DNA from: Pseudomonas furukawaii
Lineage (GTDB): Bacteria; Pseudomonadota; Gammaproteobacteria; Pseudomonadales; Pseudomonadaceae
DNA length: 64,000 bases
Direction: 5' to 3'
Assembly: GCF_002355475.1 (NCBI RefSeq)
Contig: NZ_AP014862.1
Coordinates: 620,001-684,000 of the forward strand
The notes under the pieces were generated by a model that worked only from the letters and a program-made list of their open reading frames with translations, was not told the origin of the DNA and ran no database searches. A program made the position numbers and the translations under genes. Positions within the stretch are counted from its first letter, which is position 1, and every line of letters begins with the position of its first letter. This document shows, piece by piece, positions 42,033 through 50,903 of the stretch.

Positions 42033-44450
42033 TCAGAACTGGTAGCCGAGGGTGGCGGTGAGGTTGCGCTGCTCGCCGAAGTAGCAGAAGTCGAGGCTGT
42101 AGCAGGAGGCCACGTAGTCCTCGTCCAGCAGGTTGTTGGCGTTGAGGCTGAGGTCCATGCCCTTCAGGCCCAGCTTGCCAAGGTCGTAGCCGATGAGGGC
42201 GTCCACCAGGGTGTAGGAGGGCACGCGCAGGGTGTTTTCCTTGTCGGCCCAGCTCCTGCCGACGTAGCGCACGCCCAGGCCGGTGCGCAGGCCGTCCAGC
42301 GCGCCGGCGTCGAAGTCGTACTGGCCCCAGATGGAGGCCATGTGCCTGGGCGCCTGGTTCGGGGTGTTGCCCTGCACCGCCTTGTCCACGGACTCGCTGT
42401 AGGTGATGTCGGTGTAGGTGTAGCTGGCCAGGACCTTGAGCTGGTCGGTGAGCTGGGTGTTGGCTTCCAGTTCCAGGCCCTGGGAGCGCACTTCGCCGAC
42501 CGACTCGTAGTAGCTGTTCTGCGGCAGCTTGGAGGCCACGTTCTGCTGCACGATGTGGAACAGCGACGCGGTATACAGGCTGTCGCTGTCCGCCGGCTGG
42601 AACTTCAGTCCGGCTTCCCACTGCTTGCCTTCGGTGGGTTCCAGCGGTTTGCCGGCGTTGTCCGAATAGGCGTTGGGGTTGAAGGATTCGGAATAGCTGA
42701 TGTACGGCGCGACACCGTTGTCGAACAGGTAGAGCACGCCCGCGCGGCCGGTGAACCGGCTCCAGTCGCCCTCGCTCCTGCCGCCGGTGCTGCGGTTCTG
42801 GTCGGAGACGTCCACCCAGTCCTGGCGCAGGCCGAGGGAGAAGCGCCAGCGGTCCAGGTCCACCAGGTCCTGCAGGTACAGGCCGGTCTGCTCCAGGCGG
42901 CGGGTGTGGTTGTCTTCGTAGAGGGGCCCGAGGGTGGCATTGCCGTAGACCGGATCGAAGGCGTCCAGGGGCGACACGCTGGCCGATGTCCAGTCGACCT
43001 TCGCCTTGCGCTTCTGGTAGTCGAGGCCGGTGAGCAGGGTGTGGCGCGCGGGACCCCAGTCGAATTCGGCTTGCACCATGTTGTCGAGGATGTAGGCGTC
43101 GAGGTCTTCGCTGGCGCCGGAGAAGTAGCGGTTCAGCGCGTTGCTGCCGGCGCCGGTCCACTGGTAGCCGTAGACCTGGGACAGGTCCACCTGGGCGGAC
43201 AGGTAGCGGAGGTTCTGCCGGGCGCTCCAGACATCGTCGAAGCGGTGCTCCAGCTGGTAGCCGACCATGCGCTGGGTGCGATCGAAGTCGTCCAGGGCGG
43301 GTTCGCCGTCGAAGAAGTCGCGGTCGATGCGCCGGCCATTGTGCGGGTAGAGGCTGCCGTCGGCGGGCACGCCACTGTGGTAGCCGCCATTGGGGTCGTG
43401 CTGCAGGTAGCCCAGCAGGGTGAGGGTGGTGTCGTCGCTGAAGTCGATGGCCAGGGTCGGGGCGATGGCGTAGCGCTCGTCCCGGGTGTGGTCGAACTGG
43501 GTATCGCCGCCCTTGCCCAGGCCCACCAGGCGGTAGGCGATGCGTTTCTCCTCGTCCAGCGGACCGCTGAAATCGAAGCCCAGGCCCTTCTGGTCGAGGT
43601 TGCCCAGGGTGGCCTGAACCTGGTGGTAGTCCTCGTACAGGGGCTTCTTGCTGGTGAGCGCCACCAGGCCGCCCGGCAGGCTGCGGCCGTAGAGCACCGA
43701 GGACGGTCCCTTGAGCACATCGATACGTTCGAGGAAGTAGGGGTCCACCTGCAGGGAGCTGAAGGTGCCGCTGTCGCCCATGGTCTTCAGCCCGTCCAGG
43801 TAGACGTTGTCCACGCTGTTGTCGGCGAAGCCGCGCATCACGATGTAGTCGTAGCGGTTGGAGGCGCCCACCTGGCCGGTGAAGATGCCGGGGGTGTAGC
43901 GCATGGCCTGTTGCACCGTCTTCGACCCCTGGTCGTCGATCTGCTCGCGGGTCACCACCGAGACGCTCTGGGAGGTTTCCAGCAGGGCCTTGCTGGTCTT
44001 GGTGGCGATCTGGCTGTGGGTGGCCAGGTAGCCGTCGGCGCTGCCCAGGGCATTGCCCAGGGCGAACACCTGGGTGCTGGGCACTTCCAGGGCCGCGCCG
44101 GAGGAAACCTCGCGCACGACGAAACTGCCGTTTCCAAGGTCCTCCGCCTGCAGCCCGCTGCCTTCCAGCAGGCGCGCCAGGCCCGCTTCCACGCCATGGT
44201 TGCCGGACAGGCCGGGGCTCCGCAGGCCCCGGACCTGGGCCGGCGTGGCGGCCAGGTTGATGCCCGCTTCCCGGGCGAAGCGGTTCAGCGCATCCCCCAG
44301 GGGGCCGGCGGGAATGGCGTAGCTGCGGCTGGCGACTTCGGCGGCCTGGTCGGCCCAACCGGCCGCCGGCAGCAGCGGCGCGGCCAGGGCGGCGGAGATC
44401 AGGGCGCCGCGAACGGCGAGGGCAAGGCGGGAGGCGCGGGGTGAGGTCAT
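42033..44450 (-). CDS. TonB-dependent siderophore receptor with N-terminal signalling (STN) domain
   Basis: This is an outer-membrane importer for ferric siderophores, 805 residues from ATG 44450. The order is: signal peptide (to about WADQAAE), STN signalling domain (SYAIPAGPLGDALNRFAREAGINLAATP, residues about 40-110), TonB-box/plug region (TSQSVSVVTREQIDDQG, GASNRYDYIVMRGF, VLKGPSSVLYGRSLPGG), and a 22-strand barrel ending NLTATLGYQF. The CYSLDFCYFGE segment near the C-terminus is typical of hydroxamate (ferrichrome/ferrioxamine) receptors, so that class of ligand is likely. The STN domain with adjacent fecI/fecR indicates cell-surface signalling. A palindromic candidate Fur box (44477-44495) lies just upstream. 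Confidence 0.94.
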   Translation of the reverse strand: MTSPRASRLALAVRGALISAALAAPLLPAAGWADQAAEVASRSYAIPAGPLGDALNRFAREAGINLAATPAQVRGLRSPGLSGNHGVEAGLARLLEGSGLQAEDLGNGSFVVREVSSGAALEVPSTQVFALGNALGSADGYLATHSQIATKTSKALLETSQSVSVVTREQIDDQGSKTVQQAMRYTPGIFTGQVGASNRYDYIVMRGFADNSVDNVYLDGLKTMGDSGTFSSLQVDPYFLERIDVLKGPSSVLYGRSLPGGLVALTSKKPLYEDYHQVQATLGNLDQKGLGFDFSGPLDEEKRIAYRLVGLGKGGDTQFDHTRDERYAIAPTLAIDFSDDTTLTLLGYLQHDPNGGYHSGVPADGSLYPHNGRRIDRDFFDGEPALDDFDRTQRMVGYQLEHRFDDVWSARQNLRYLSAQVDLSQVYGYQWTGAGSNALNRYFSGASEDLDAYILDNMVQAEFDWGPARHTLLTGLDYQKRKAKVDWTSASVSPLDAFDPVYGNATLGPLYEDNHTRRLEQTGLYLQDLVDLDRWRFSLGLRQDWVDVSDQNRSTGGRSEGDWSRFTGRAGVLYLFDNGVAPYISYSESFNPNAYSDNAGKPLEPTEGKQWEAGLKFQPADSDSLYTASLFHIVQQNVASKLPQNSYYESVGEVRSQGLELEANTQLTDQLKVLASYTYTDITYSESVDKAVQGNTPNQAPRHMASIWGQYDFDAGALDGLRTGLGVRYVGRSWADKENTLRVPSYTLVDALIGYDLGKLGLKGMDLSLNANNLLDEDYVASCYSLDFCYFGEQRNLTATLGYQF

Positions 44451-44476
44451 CGGGATGTCCGTGGAATGGCAAGGTG

Positions 44477-44495
44477 AATGGGAGTCGTTCCCATT
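44477..44495 (-). promoter_or_regulatory. Candidate Fur box upstream of the receptor
   Basis: The 19-mer AATGGGAGTCGTTCCCATT has perfect 7-base arms and agrees with the Fur consensus (AATGATAAT-N-ATTATCATT) at 12 of 18 informative positions. It lies 27 bases before the receptor ATG. Confidence 0.5.
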
Positions 44496-44563
44496 GCCGG
44501 GCCGCCCCGGAAAACCCGCCAAAAAAGTTCGTCGACGGCCAGCGACACCGGCATTGCGACGCC

Positions 44564-45523
44564 TCAGGCCCGTGCCTCCACCGTCACCCACCAGCGGGTG
44601 CGGTAGTGCAGTCGCACCGGCAGGGCCTGTGGCAGCAGGGCCAGCAGGCGCTCCGTGTCATCCAGCCGATACACCCCCGACAGCCGCAGGTCGGCCACGG
44701 GCTCGCTGCAGGCGAGGCGACCGTGGCGATAGCGGGCGACCTCGGCGAGGAAGTCCGCCAGGCGCATGTCGCGGGTGACGATCAGGCCTTCGGCCCAGGC
44801 GCCGGGCTCCTGGTCGAGGCGCGTTACCGGGCGGATGCCATCCTGGAGCAGGTCGAGGCTCTGGCCGGCGTCGGCCTGCTGGCGGTGCAGGCCGCTGGCG
44901 CTGCCCAGCCTCACCTGGCCCTCGAGCACGCTGACGCGGGAGGAGGCCCGACCCTGGCGCAGGACGAAGCGGGCGTCACGGGCGTCCAGCAGGCCGTGGT
45001 CGGTCATTACCCGCAGGGGCCCTGCGCTGCCGTCGACGAGGATTTCCCCGCGCCGCAGGCGGATCAGCCGCTGTCGTCCGTCGAAGCGCAGGTCCACCGC
45101 CGAGTCGGTGTTCAACAGCAGCCGGCTGCCGTCGGCCAGCGCCTGCGAGCGGCGTTCGCCGGTGGCGGTGGCGAGGTCAGCGGTCAGGCGCTCCCAGGGG
45201 GCCAGGTCGCGGGTCAGCCAGAGTGCGCTTCCCCCCAGGGCGGCGCCCGACAGCAGCTTCAGGGCCTGGCGCCGACGCAGGCCGGTCCGGGCGTCGTCCA
45301 GCAGGTTGGCGGTCCCGGGCATGGCTTTCAGGCCCAGCCCCAGTTCCTGCTCCAGTTGTTGCACCCGTTGCCAGGCCAGTTCATGGCTGTCGCTCTGTCC
45401 GCGCCAGTGCTCGCAGGCCCGTTGCAGGTCGAGGTCGGCCTTGCCGCGCAGGCGCAGCATCCAGGCGATGGCCTGGCGCACCACCGGTTCGTCGGGGCTG
45501 GCGCTGCGGGAGGTCGGGTTCAT
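44564..45523 (-). CDS. fecR: FecR-family anti-sigma factor / sigma regulator
   Basis: This is a single-pass inner-membrane protein that passes the receptor signal to the ECF sigma factor. It has 319 residues from ATG 45523, which overlaps the sigma-factor stop (ATGA). The N-terminal cytoplasmic anti-sigma domain contains VVRQAIAWMLRLRGKADLDLQRACEHWRGQSDSHELAWQRV. A hydrophobic segment (LLSGAALGGSALWLT) is near residue 95. The periplasmic FecR domain includes RLLLNTDSAVDLRFDGRQRLIRLRRGEILVD. It is the middle gene of a sigma-FecR-receptor unit. Confidence 0.93.
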   Translation of the reverse strand: MNPTSRSASPDEPVVRQAIAWMLRLRGKADLDLQRACEHWRGQSDSHELAWQRVQQLEQELGLGLKAMPGTANLLDDARTGLRRRQALKLLSGAALGGSALWLTRDLAPWERLTADLATATGERRSQALADGSRLLLNTDSAVDLRFDGRQRLIRLRRGEILVDGSAGPLRVMTDHGLLDARDARFVLRQGRASSRVSVLEGQVRLGSASGLHRQQADAGQSLDLLQDGIRPVTRLDQEPGAWAEGLIVTRDMRLADFLAEVARYRHGRLACSEPVADLRLSGVYRLDDTERLLALLPQALPVRLHYRTRWWVTVEARA

Positions 45524-46017
45524 TCCTCGAATCTCAGCAGATAGCACTGGTACAGGGCGTCGGCGATGTAGCGCTCCACCGAGCGCAGCGAGATCCCCAT
45601 GCGTTCGGCCACCTCCTTCTGGGTCAGCCCCTCGCACTGGGCCAGCAGGAAGGCCATGCGGGCCCTGGGCTTGAGGCGGTCGAGCAGGCGGGCGACGCGC
45701 TCCAGCAGTTCGAGGATCAGCTCCCGCTCCTCGGGGGAGGGTGCTACCGCTTCCGGCAGGTGCGCCAGGGCTTCCCGATAGGCACGCTCCACTTCTTCCC
45801 GGCGCCAATGGTCGATCACCAGGCCACGCGCCACGGTGCGCAGGAAGGCCCGAGGCGTGCGCAGGTCCGGCAGTTCACCCTTGCCCAGCAGGCGCAGGAA
45901 GGTGTCCTGGGCCAGGTCCGCGGCATCGGCGGCATTGCCCAACCGGCTGCGCAGCCAGCTCCTCAGCCAGCCGTGGTGCTCGCTGTACAGCGTCTGGATC
46001 GAGAGGGGAGAGGGCAT
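45520..46017 (-). CDS. fecI: FecI-like ECF sigma factor
   Basis: This is an extracytoplasmic-function sigma factor of 165 residues expected to direct transcription of the adjacent receptor gene. Region 2 (LYSEHHGWLRSWLRSRLGNAADAADLAQDTFLRLL) and region 4 (LPEAVAPSPEERELILELLERVARLLDRLKPRARMAFLLAQCEGLTQKEVAERMGISLRSVERYIADAL) are both recognisable in pieces. The start MPSPLS (46017) gives the family length. A 13/19 Fur-box match lies at 46044-46062, consistent with iron control. Confidence 0.93.
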   Translation of the reverse strand: MPSPLSIQTLYSEHHGWLRSWLRSRLGNAADAADLAQDTFLRLLGKGELPDLRTPRAFLRTVARGLVIDHWRREEVERAYREALAHLPEAVAPSPEERELILELLERVARLLDRLKPRARMAFLLAQCEGLTQKEVAERMGISLRSVERYIADALYQCYLLRFEE

Positions 46018-46043
46018 GGACGTCACCGCGAGAAGCGATATCA

Positions 46044-46062
46044 AATGAAAACCAATCGCATT
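46044..46062 (-). promoter_or_regulatory. Candidate Fur box upstream of fecI
   Basis: AATGAAAACCAATCGCATT matches the 19-base Fur consensus at 13 positions, including both ATT/AAT ends. It lies 27 bases upstream of the sigma-factor start. Confidence 0.5.
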
Positions 46063-46133
46063 CTCTTGTTGGCGACGCGGTTTTGCAACAAGGATCCGGG
46101 ATCGAATCTGATAGCTGCGCCGGAAGTTTCACT

Positions 46134-46170
46134 TGTAGGAGCGAGCTGAGCTCGCGAACCCGCCCCTACA
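46134..46170. repeat. Pseudomonas REP element
   Basis: TGTAGGAGCGAGCTGAGCTC followed by GCGAACCCGCCCCTACA has the well-known Pseudomonas REP layout. TGTAGG and CCTACA form the outer arms, and GCGAGCT/AGCTCGC form the inner stem. It lies in the space between fecI and the cobJ 3' end. Confidence 0.85.
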
Positions 46171-46177
46171 GGTGTCG

Positions 46178-47824
46178 CTACCGATACCAGCGCGGCGTGT
46201 ACACCCAATCCCCACCTTCGGCCCGAGGTACGCGGCGGGTGAGTGACGATCCGATGATCACCAGGGTGCGCATGTCCACCTGTTCGGGCAGCAGGTCGCC
46301 GAGGCAGGTCACCGTCAGCTTCTCCGCCGGGCGGCCGATGTCGCGCCCGAGCACCACCAGGGTCTCGGGTCCACGGTGCTGGCGGACGATCTCCAGGGCG
46401 CGGCCCAGTTGCCAGGGGCGTGCCCTGGAAATGGGGTTGTAGAAGGCCATGGCGAAGTCGGCGGCACCGGCGTGGTCGAGGCGCCGTTCGATCATGTCCC
46501 AGGGCTTGAGGTTGTCCGAGAGCGAGATCAGGCAGAAGTCGTGGCCCAGCGGCGCGCCGGCCCTGGCGGCGGTGGCCAGGGCGGCGGAGACGCCCGGCTG
46601 GATCTGCAGGTCCACCCGCAGCCAGGCCGGGTCGCGGGCCTCGTCCAGGGCTTCCAGCACGGCGGCGGCCATGGCGAACACGCCCGGATCGCCGGATGAC
46701 ACCACCACCACCCGGCGCCCGCTGGCCGCCAGCTCGAAGGCGTGGCGGGCGCGTTGCAGCTCTTCGCGGTTGTCGGTGCAGTGGGCCACCTGGTCGGCGC
46801 GCAGGGGGCCGGCCATGCGGATGTAGGTTTCGTAGCCCAGCAGGTCCTGGGCTTCGTCCAGGGCCTGGCGGGTGGCCGGGGTCATGAAGACCGGGTCGCC
46901 GGGGCCGAGGCCGATCACCGTCAGGCGGCCTCGGGCCTGGCCGATGCGCGCCGGGTCCAGGGGCGCCTGGGCGCGGTAGAGGCGCAGGTCGCCGATACGG
47001 GCCACGGGACTGGGTAGGTCGGCGTCCTCGGCGGCGAAGCGCAGCGGCACCGCGAGTTCGGCGGCGGCAGCAGCGAGGCCGGCGTCGGTCATGCGCGCCG
47101 GGTCGGCCACCAGGCAGGCCAGCGCCTGGGGTGCCAGGCCGGCACTTACCAGGGCCTCGCGGATGGCCTCGGCCGAGGCGTCGCCGTCGACGCGCACGGC
47201 CAGCACCCGGGGGTGGATCAGCAGTTCGTCGCGGGCGGCGGGGCGCTGTTCGGGGGTGATGTGCAGGGTCAGCTTCGCGGCGCTGTCGCGGGGCAGGGCG
47301 ACCGCCTCCAGCCAGGGCGCGTCGCCGGCCACCTGCATCGTCTCGCCGCCGAGCAGGTCGGCGACGAAGCGCTTGCCCTGTTCCAGGTCGGCCAGGGCGT
47401 AGCCGGATGGCGGGTCCAGCAGGCAGGTGCCGAAGCGCAGTTCGCCGCTGGTGGTGATGGCCGGGGCCACCTCCAGGCAGGCGGCGATCTCGCGGGCCAT
47501 GCGGTTGACCCCGCCGAGGCCGCCGAGCAGCGGCACCACGGCACTGCCGTCCTCGGCCAGGGCCAGCACCGGCGGTTCGGCGCCCTTGCTCGCCAGCAGC
47601 GGCGCCAGGGTGCGGATGACGATGCCGGCGGCGCACAGGGCGATGATCGGCGTGTCGTTGCGATACAGCTCGCGCAGGGTCTCGCCGAATTCACTGTAGG
47701 GCTCGTCGGCGCCTTCGACGCGCCCGGCGAGGCCGAGCACCCGGGCCTGTGGATAAAGTCCCTGGAGGCGGCGGGCGACGGCCAGGCCGCCGTTGCCGAG
47801 GAGGACGATGGCGGGGGCCTTCAT
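46178..47824 (-). CDS. cobJ: CbiG-CobJ fusion: cobalt-precorrin-5A hydrolase-like domain plus precorrin-3B C17-methyltransferase
   Basis: This is a cobalamin corrin-ring enzyme of 548 residues. The N-terminal part (about 1-300) resembles CbiG, with CAAGIVIRTLAPLLASKGAEPPVLALAEDG and GLGGVNRMAREIA. The C-terminal part (about 308-548) is a SAM-dependent CobJ methyltransferase with LTVIGLGPGDPVFMTP, VSSGDPGVFAMAAA and GRDIGRPAEKL. Methylation at C17 drives ring contraction. The fusion is normal for P. aeruginosa relatives. The ATG at 47824 overlaps the cobI stop. It is the last gene of the riboswitch-headed cobG-cobH-cobI-cobJ operon. Confidence 0.93.
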   Translation of the reverse strand: MKAPAIVLLGNGGLAVARRLQGLYPQARVLGLAGRVEGADEPYSEFGETLRELYRNDTPIIALCAAGIVIRTLAPLLASKGAEPPVLALAEDGSAVVPLLGGLGGVNRMAREIAACLEVAPAITTSGELRFGTCLLDPPSGYALADLEQGKRFVADLLGGETMQVAGDAPWLEAVALPRDSAAKLTLHITPEQRPAARDELLIHPRVLAVRVDGDASAEAIREALVSAGLAPQALACLVADPARMTDAGLAAAAAELAVPLRFAAEDADLPSPVARIGDLRLYRAQAPLDPARIGQARGRLTVIGLGPGDPVFMTPATRQALDEAQDLLGYETYIRMAGPLRADQVAHCTDNREELQRARHAFELAASGRRVVVVSSGDPGVFAMAAAVLEALDEARDPAWLRVDLQIQPGVSAALATAARAGAPLGHDFCLISLSDNLKPWDMIERRLDHAGAADFAMAFYNPISRARPWQLGRALEIVRQHRGPETLVVLGRDIGRPAEKLTVTCLGDLLPEQVDMRTLVIIGSSLTRRVPRAEGGDWVYTPRWYR

Positions 47825-48570
47825 CAGCCCCTCCATTTCTGGCCGGGGACCAGGATCATCGAGAAATAGGGCGAGGCCATCGGATCCACCTCGTCCAGCG
47901 CCACGATGCGCTGGTTGGCCATGGTGGCGCGCTCGACGTAATGGGCGCGGTCGGCCAGGCCCAGCTCCACCAGCACCCGGCGCACCTTGTCGAAGTTGCG
48001 GCCGAGCTTCATGACCACGGCGGCCTCGGCGGTGGCCAGCCGAGCCTTGAGCTCGTCCTCGGGGAGCACCCCGGAGAGCACCGAGAGGCTCTGGTTGCGG
48101 TACACCAGGGGCAGGCCGAGCATCGCCGCGCTGCCGAGCATGGAGCAGACGCCGGGGACCACGTCCACCTCGTAGCGGTCGGCCAGGCGGTCGTGCAGGT
48201 ACATGTAGGAGCCGTAGAAGAAGGGGTCGCCCTCGCAGATCACCGCCACGTCGCGCCCGGCGTCCAGGTGCTGGGCCACCTGCTGGGCGGCGGTGTCGTA
48301 GAAGTCGCTGATCACCGTCTCGTAGGACAGCGGCGGCTCCAGCTTCTCGGTGGTCACCGGGTAGACCAGCGGCATGCGCTGCTGGGCCTCGCCGAGGTGC
48401 TGCTCGATGATGCCGAAGGCGTTGCCGCCCTCGCCCCGATTGGCCTTGGCCTTGGCGACGAAGTAGCCCACCACCTGCGCCGATTGCAGCAGGCGCAGGG
48501 CCTTGACCGTGATCAGTTCCGGATCGCCCGGGCCCACGCCGAGGCCGATCAGCCGTCCCTTGCCGCTCAT
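47824..48570 (-). CDS. cobI: Precorrin-2 C20-methyltransferase
   Basis: CobI adds the C20 methyl group from S-adenosylmethionine to precorrin-2. The product has 248 residues. The family motifs [39 protein letters not shown] and [17 protein letters not shown] are visible. The start at 48570 overlaps the cobH stop (ATGA); an ATG one codon upstream is equally open. It is tightly coupled with cobH and cobJ. Confidence 0.95.
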   Translation of the reverse strand: MSGKGRLIGLGVGPGDPELITVKALRLLQSAQVVGYFVAKAKANRGEGGNAFGIIEQHLGEAQQRMPLVYPVTTEKLEPPLSYETVISDFYDTAAQQVAQHLDAGRDVAVICEGDPFFYGSYMYLHDRLADRYEVDVVPGVCSMLGSAAMLGLPLVYRNQSLSVLSGVLPEDELKARLATAEAAVVMKLGRNFDKVRRVLVELGLADRAHYVERATMANQRIVALDEVDPMASPYFSMILVPGQKWRG

Positions 48571-49196
48571 CATTCCACCTCCGTGGCCAGGGCGTTGACC
48601 GCCGCCGCCGCCATGGCGCTGCCGCCCCGGCGGCCGCGCACCACCACGTAGGGCACGCCCCGGCTGTCGGCGGCGAGCAGGTCCTTGGACTCGGCTGCGC
48701 CGACGAAGCCCACCGGGAAGCCCAGGATCAGCGCCGGCTTCGGTGCGCCGGCGTCGAGCATTTCCAGCAGGTAGAACAGCGCGGTGGGAGCGTTGCCGAT
48801 CACCACCACGCTGCCTTCCAGGTGTTCGCGCCAGTGCTCCAGGGCCACCGCCGAGCGGGTGTTGCCCAGTTCGCGGGCCAGCTCCGGTACGCCGGGGTCG
48901 TTGAGGGTGCAGATCACCCGGTTGTCCGCCGGCAGGCGGGCGCGGGTGACGCCCTCGGCCACCATGCGCGCATCGCAGAGGATCGGCGCGCCGGCTGCCA
49001 GGGCGGCCCGGCCGGCGGTGCCGGCGCCGGGGGAGAAGGCCAGGTCCTGCACCACATCGACCATGCCGCAGGCGTGGATCACCCGCACGGCGAGCTTCTC
49101 CAGGTCCGGCGGGATGGCGCTGAGGTCCGCCTCGGCGCGGATGATGGAGAAGGAGTGGCGATAGATCTCCTGACCATCGCGGATGTAATCGATCAT
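48570..49196 (-). CDS. cobH: Precorrin-8X methylmutase
   Basis: CobH moves a methyl group from C11 to C12 of precorrin-8X to give hydrogenobyrinate. The product has 208 residues and begins [22 protein letters not shown]. The catalytic histidine segment [10 protein letters not shown] (His near residue 41) and the C-terminal [13 protein letters not shown] are typical. Its start overlaps the cobG stop, placing it second in the operon. Confidence 0.96.
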   Translation of the reverse strand: MIDYIRDGQEIYRHSFSIIRAEADLSAIPPDLEKLAVRVIHACGMVDVVQDLAFSPGAGTAGRAALAAGAPILCDARMVAEGVTRARLPADNRVICTLNDPGVPELARELGNTRSAVALEHWREHLEGSVVVIGNAPTALFYLLEMLDAGAPKPALILGFPVGFVGAAESKDLLAADSRGVPYVVVRGRRGGSAMAAAAVNALATEVE

Positions 49197-50563
49197 TCGG
49201 AGGAGCTCCAGCTGTCAGGAGTGGCGGCCAGTCGGTCGCTGGCCTGTTCGAGGTCGAGGTCGCTCGCCAGCAGCCGGCCGAAGCCGTCGCGAGCGCGCTG
49301 GTAGAGGTCGTAGCGGCCCGGTGCGCGGGCCAGCAGGGTGAAGGGCGCGACGTGGGCGGCGGCGCAGGAGCGCGGGCAGCCGGTCAGGTGCAGCTGCACC
49401 TCGGGTGGCAGGCGGGGCGCCAGGGCCAGGGCGTCGGCCTTGGTGTCGGCGAGGCTGCGTGGGCAGCCGGCGGAGCCGGTGCAGGCGATGAGCCGGGCCA
49501 GCGGGGCGGTGGCGTCGGTGACCAAGCCCAGGGCGGCGAGGGCGGCGAGGGTGCCGTCGAGGTCGCGGGGGGCCGGCAGCAGCACCGATTGCCAGGGGGT
49601 GAGGCGCAGTTGGCCGTCGCTCTGCTGGTCCGCCAGGTCCGCCAGGGCGTCCAGTTGAGCGGCGTCGAGGCGGCCGAGGGGCGCGGCGGCGCCGGCATGG
49701 CGGCCGTCCACGGGGCCCAGGTGGCCGAGGGTGGCGGCGGTGTCGCGGCGCCAGTCCGGCAACGGCTGCAGGGGCGTGCCGAGTCGGCGTTCCAGCTCCG
49801 CCACCAAGGCGGCGGGGCCGAGGTCGGCCAGCAGGTGGCGCATGCGTGTCTGCTCCGGGCGGGCGCGGTCGAGGAAGAGCTGCAGCAGCGCCTCCACCAG
49901 GGCCGGCACCTGTGCGGCGGGCACGGCGCCGAAGGCGGGGGCGTCGTCCGCGCGCAGCGGCGGGCACCCGGCCAGGCCGAAGGCGAAGGGCGCGTCGGCC
50001 TGCGGCCCGAGGGCAGCGAGCCAGATGTCGTGGGGGTGTTCCAGCATGGCCAGGGGTTCGCCGCCGTCCAGCAGCAGGGCGAACTTGGGCGACAGGGCAT
50101 GGAAGCGCGGGGTGTCCTGCAGCAGTGCCAGCAGGCGCTCGGCCAGGGCGGCGACCGTCTGGCCGACGCCGGGCTCCAGGCCCAGCAGCGGGCTGACCAT
50201 CAGGTTGCGCAGGTCATCGGCGCCGGGGGAGGGCGCACCCAGGTCGGCGGCCAGCAACGTCTCGATCAGCGCGCCTTCGGCGCCGGGGCGCACGCCACGG
50301 ATCTGCAGGTTGGCGCGGTTGGTGGCCTCGATCACGCCGCTGGCCTGCTGCCGCGCGGCGGCGGCCACGGCACGGGCCTGGTGGGCGTGGAGGCGGCCAC
50401 AGGGCAGCTTGATGCGACAGAGGCCGCCATCGCCGGATTGCACGATGCGCAGCAACCCCGGGCAGGCCGAGGGGCGGACGGAGGTGGCAGCGGATTCGGC
50501 CTGTTTCAACGGGTCACCCTGGTTGGCGTCGCGGCGACCGGAATATCCCTGGCCCAGGGACAC
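49193..50563 (-). CDS. cobG: Precorrin-3B synthase (oxygen-dependent), start uncertain
   Basis: CobG is an iron-sulfur/siroheme-type oxygenase that hydroxylates precorrin-3A, the step that marks the aerobic pathway. The product has 456 residues if the GTG at 50563 is used. A TTG at 50509 with AGGGTGA upstream would remove 18 residues and start just before the conserved [27 protein letters not shown]. The cluster cysteines are in [19 protein letters not shown] and [12 protein letters not shown]. It is the first gene behind the cobalamin riboswitch. Confidence 0.93.
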   Translation of the reverse strand: MSLGQGYSGRRDANQGDPLKQAESAATSVRPSACPGLLRIVQSGDGGLCRIKLPCGRLHAHQARAVAAAARQQASGVIEATNRANLQIRGVRPGAEGALIETLLAADLGAPSPGADDLRNLMVSPLLGLEPGVGQTVAALAERLLALLQDTPRFHALSPKFALLLDGGEPLAMLEHPHDIWLAALGPQADAPFAFGLAGCPPLRADDAPAFGAVPAAQVPALVEALLQLFLDRARPEQTRMRHLLADLGPAALVAELERRLGTPLQPLPDWRRDTAATLGHLGPVDGRHAGAAAPLGRLDAAQLDALADLADQQSDGQLRLTPWQSVLLPAPRDLDGTLAALAALGLVTDATAPLARLIACTGSAGCPRSLADTKADALALAPRLPPEVQLHLTGCPRSCAAAHVAPFTLLARAPGRYDLYQRARDGFGRLLASDLDLEQASDRLAATPDSWSSSE

Positions 50564-50604
50564 GCTTGCATCGATACACCCCGCCCGATGCGCTCACACG
50601 CGAC

Positions 50605-50805
50605 TGGTTTCACCGGCAGGTCTCCTGGCTGGCAGGTCGTCATCCTTCGCGGCCTTCCCGAGCGGTGCTCAGTGGCCAGGGTGCGTGGACTCGCTGCTTA
50701 CAGTTGCGGGGGCAGCCACGGTGCGACCGTGTTCCCTCAGGGCATCGCACGGGAAATACCCTCGTCACGACCCCCGGCCAGCACCTCTGGCAGGCGCCGG
50801 CAACC
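50605..50805 (-). ncRNA. Cobalamin riboswitch upstream of cobG
   Basis: On the minus strand the region contains GGCTGCCCCCGCAACTGTAA, CAGCGAGTCCACGC, the B12-box core GCCACTG, GGGAAGGC, and GATGACGACCTGCCAGCCAG followed by GAGACCTGCCGGTGAAACC. These are the conserved blocks of the AdoCbl riboswitch in the right order. Bound cobalamin should switch off the cobG operon. Between its 3' end and the GTG, GCATCG and CGATGC can form a hairpin whose loop holds GGCGGGGTG, a possible ribosome site. Ends are approximate. Confidence 0.95.
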
Positions 50806-50817
50806 GATGAAGGGCGC

Positions 50818-50824
50818 TATTATG
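50818..50824. promoter_or_regulatory. Candidate -10 element between the divergent cob operons
   Basis: TATTATG reads TATTAT on the plus strand (toward cobL) and CATAAT on the minus strand (toward the riboswitch, starting about 15 bases later). No strong -35 was found on either strand. Confidence 0.3.
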
Positions 50825-50903
50825 CCCGCTTTGAGCGACATGAGGAAAAGGCTGCCTGTCGGAAGGGCAAGCGGCTGACACCTCGGTAGAAACGGGAGTT
50901 TCC

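Noticed and set aside
41850-44444. 864-codon plus-strand open frame opposite the TonB receptor
   Set aside because: Antisense shadow of the receptor gene; repetitive Val/Ala/Gly/Gln composition, no motif, and it crosses the oprD promoter region.
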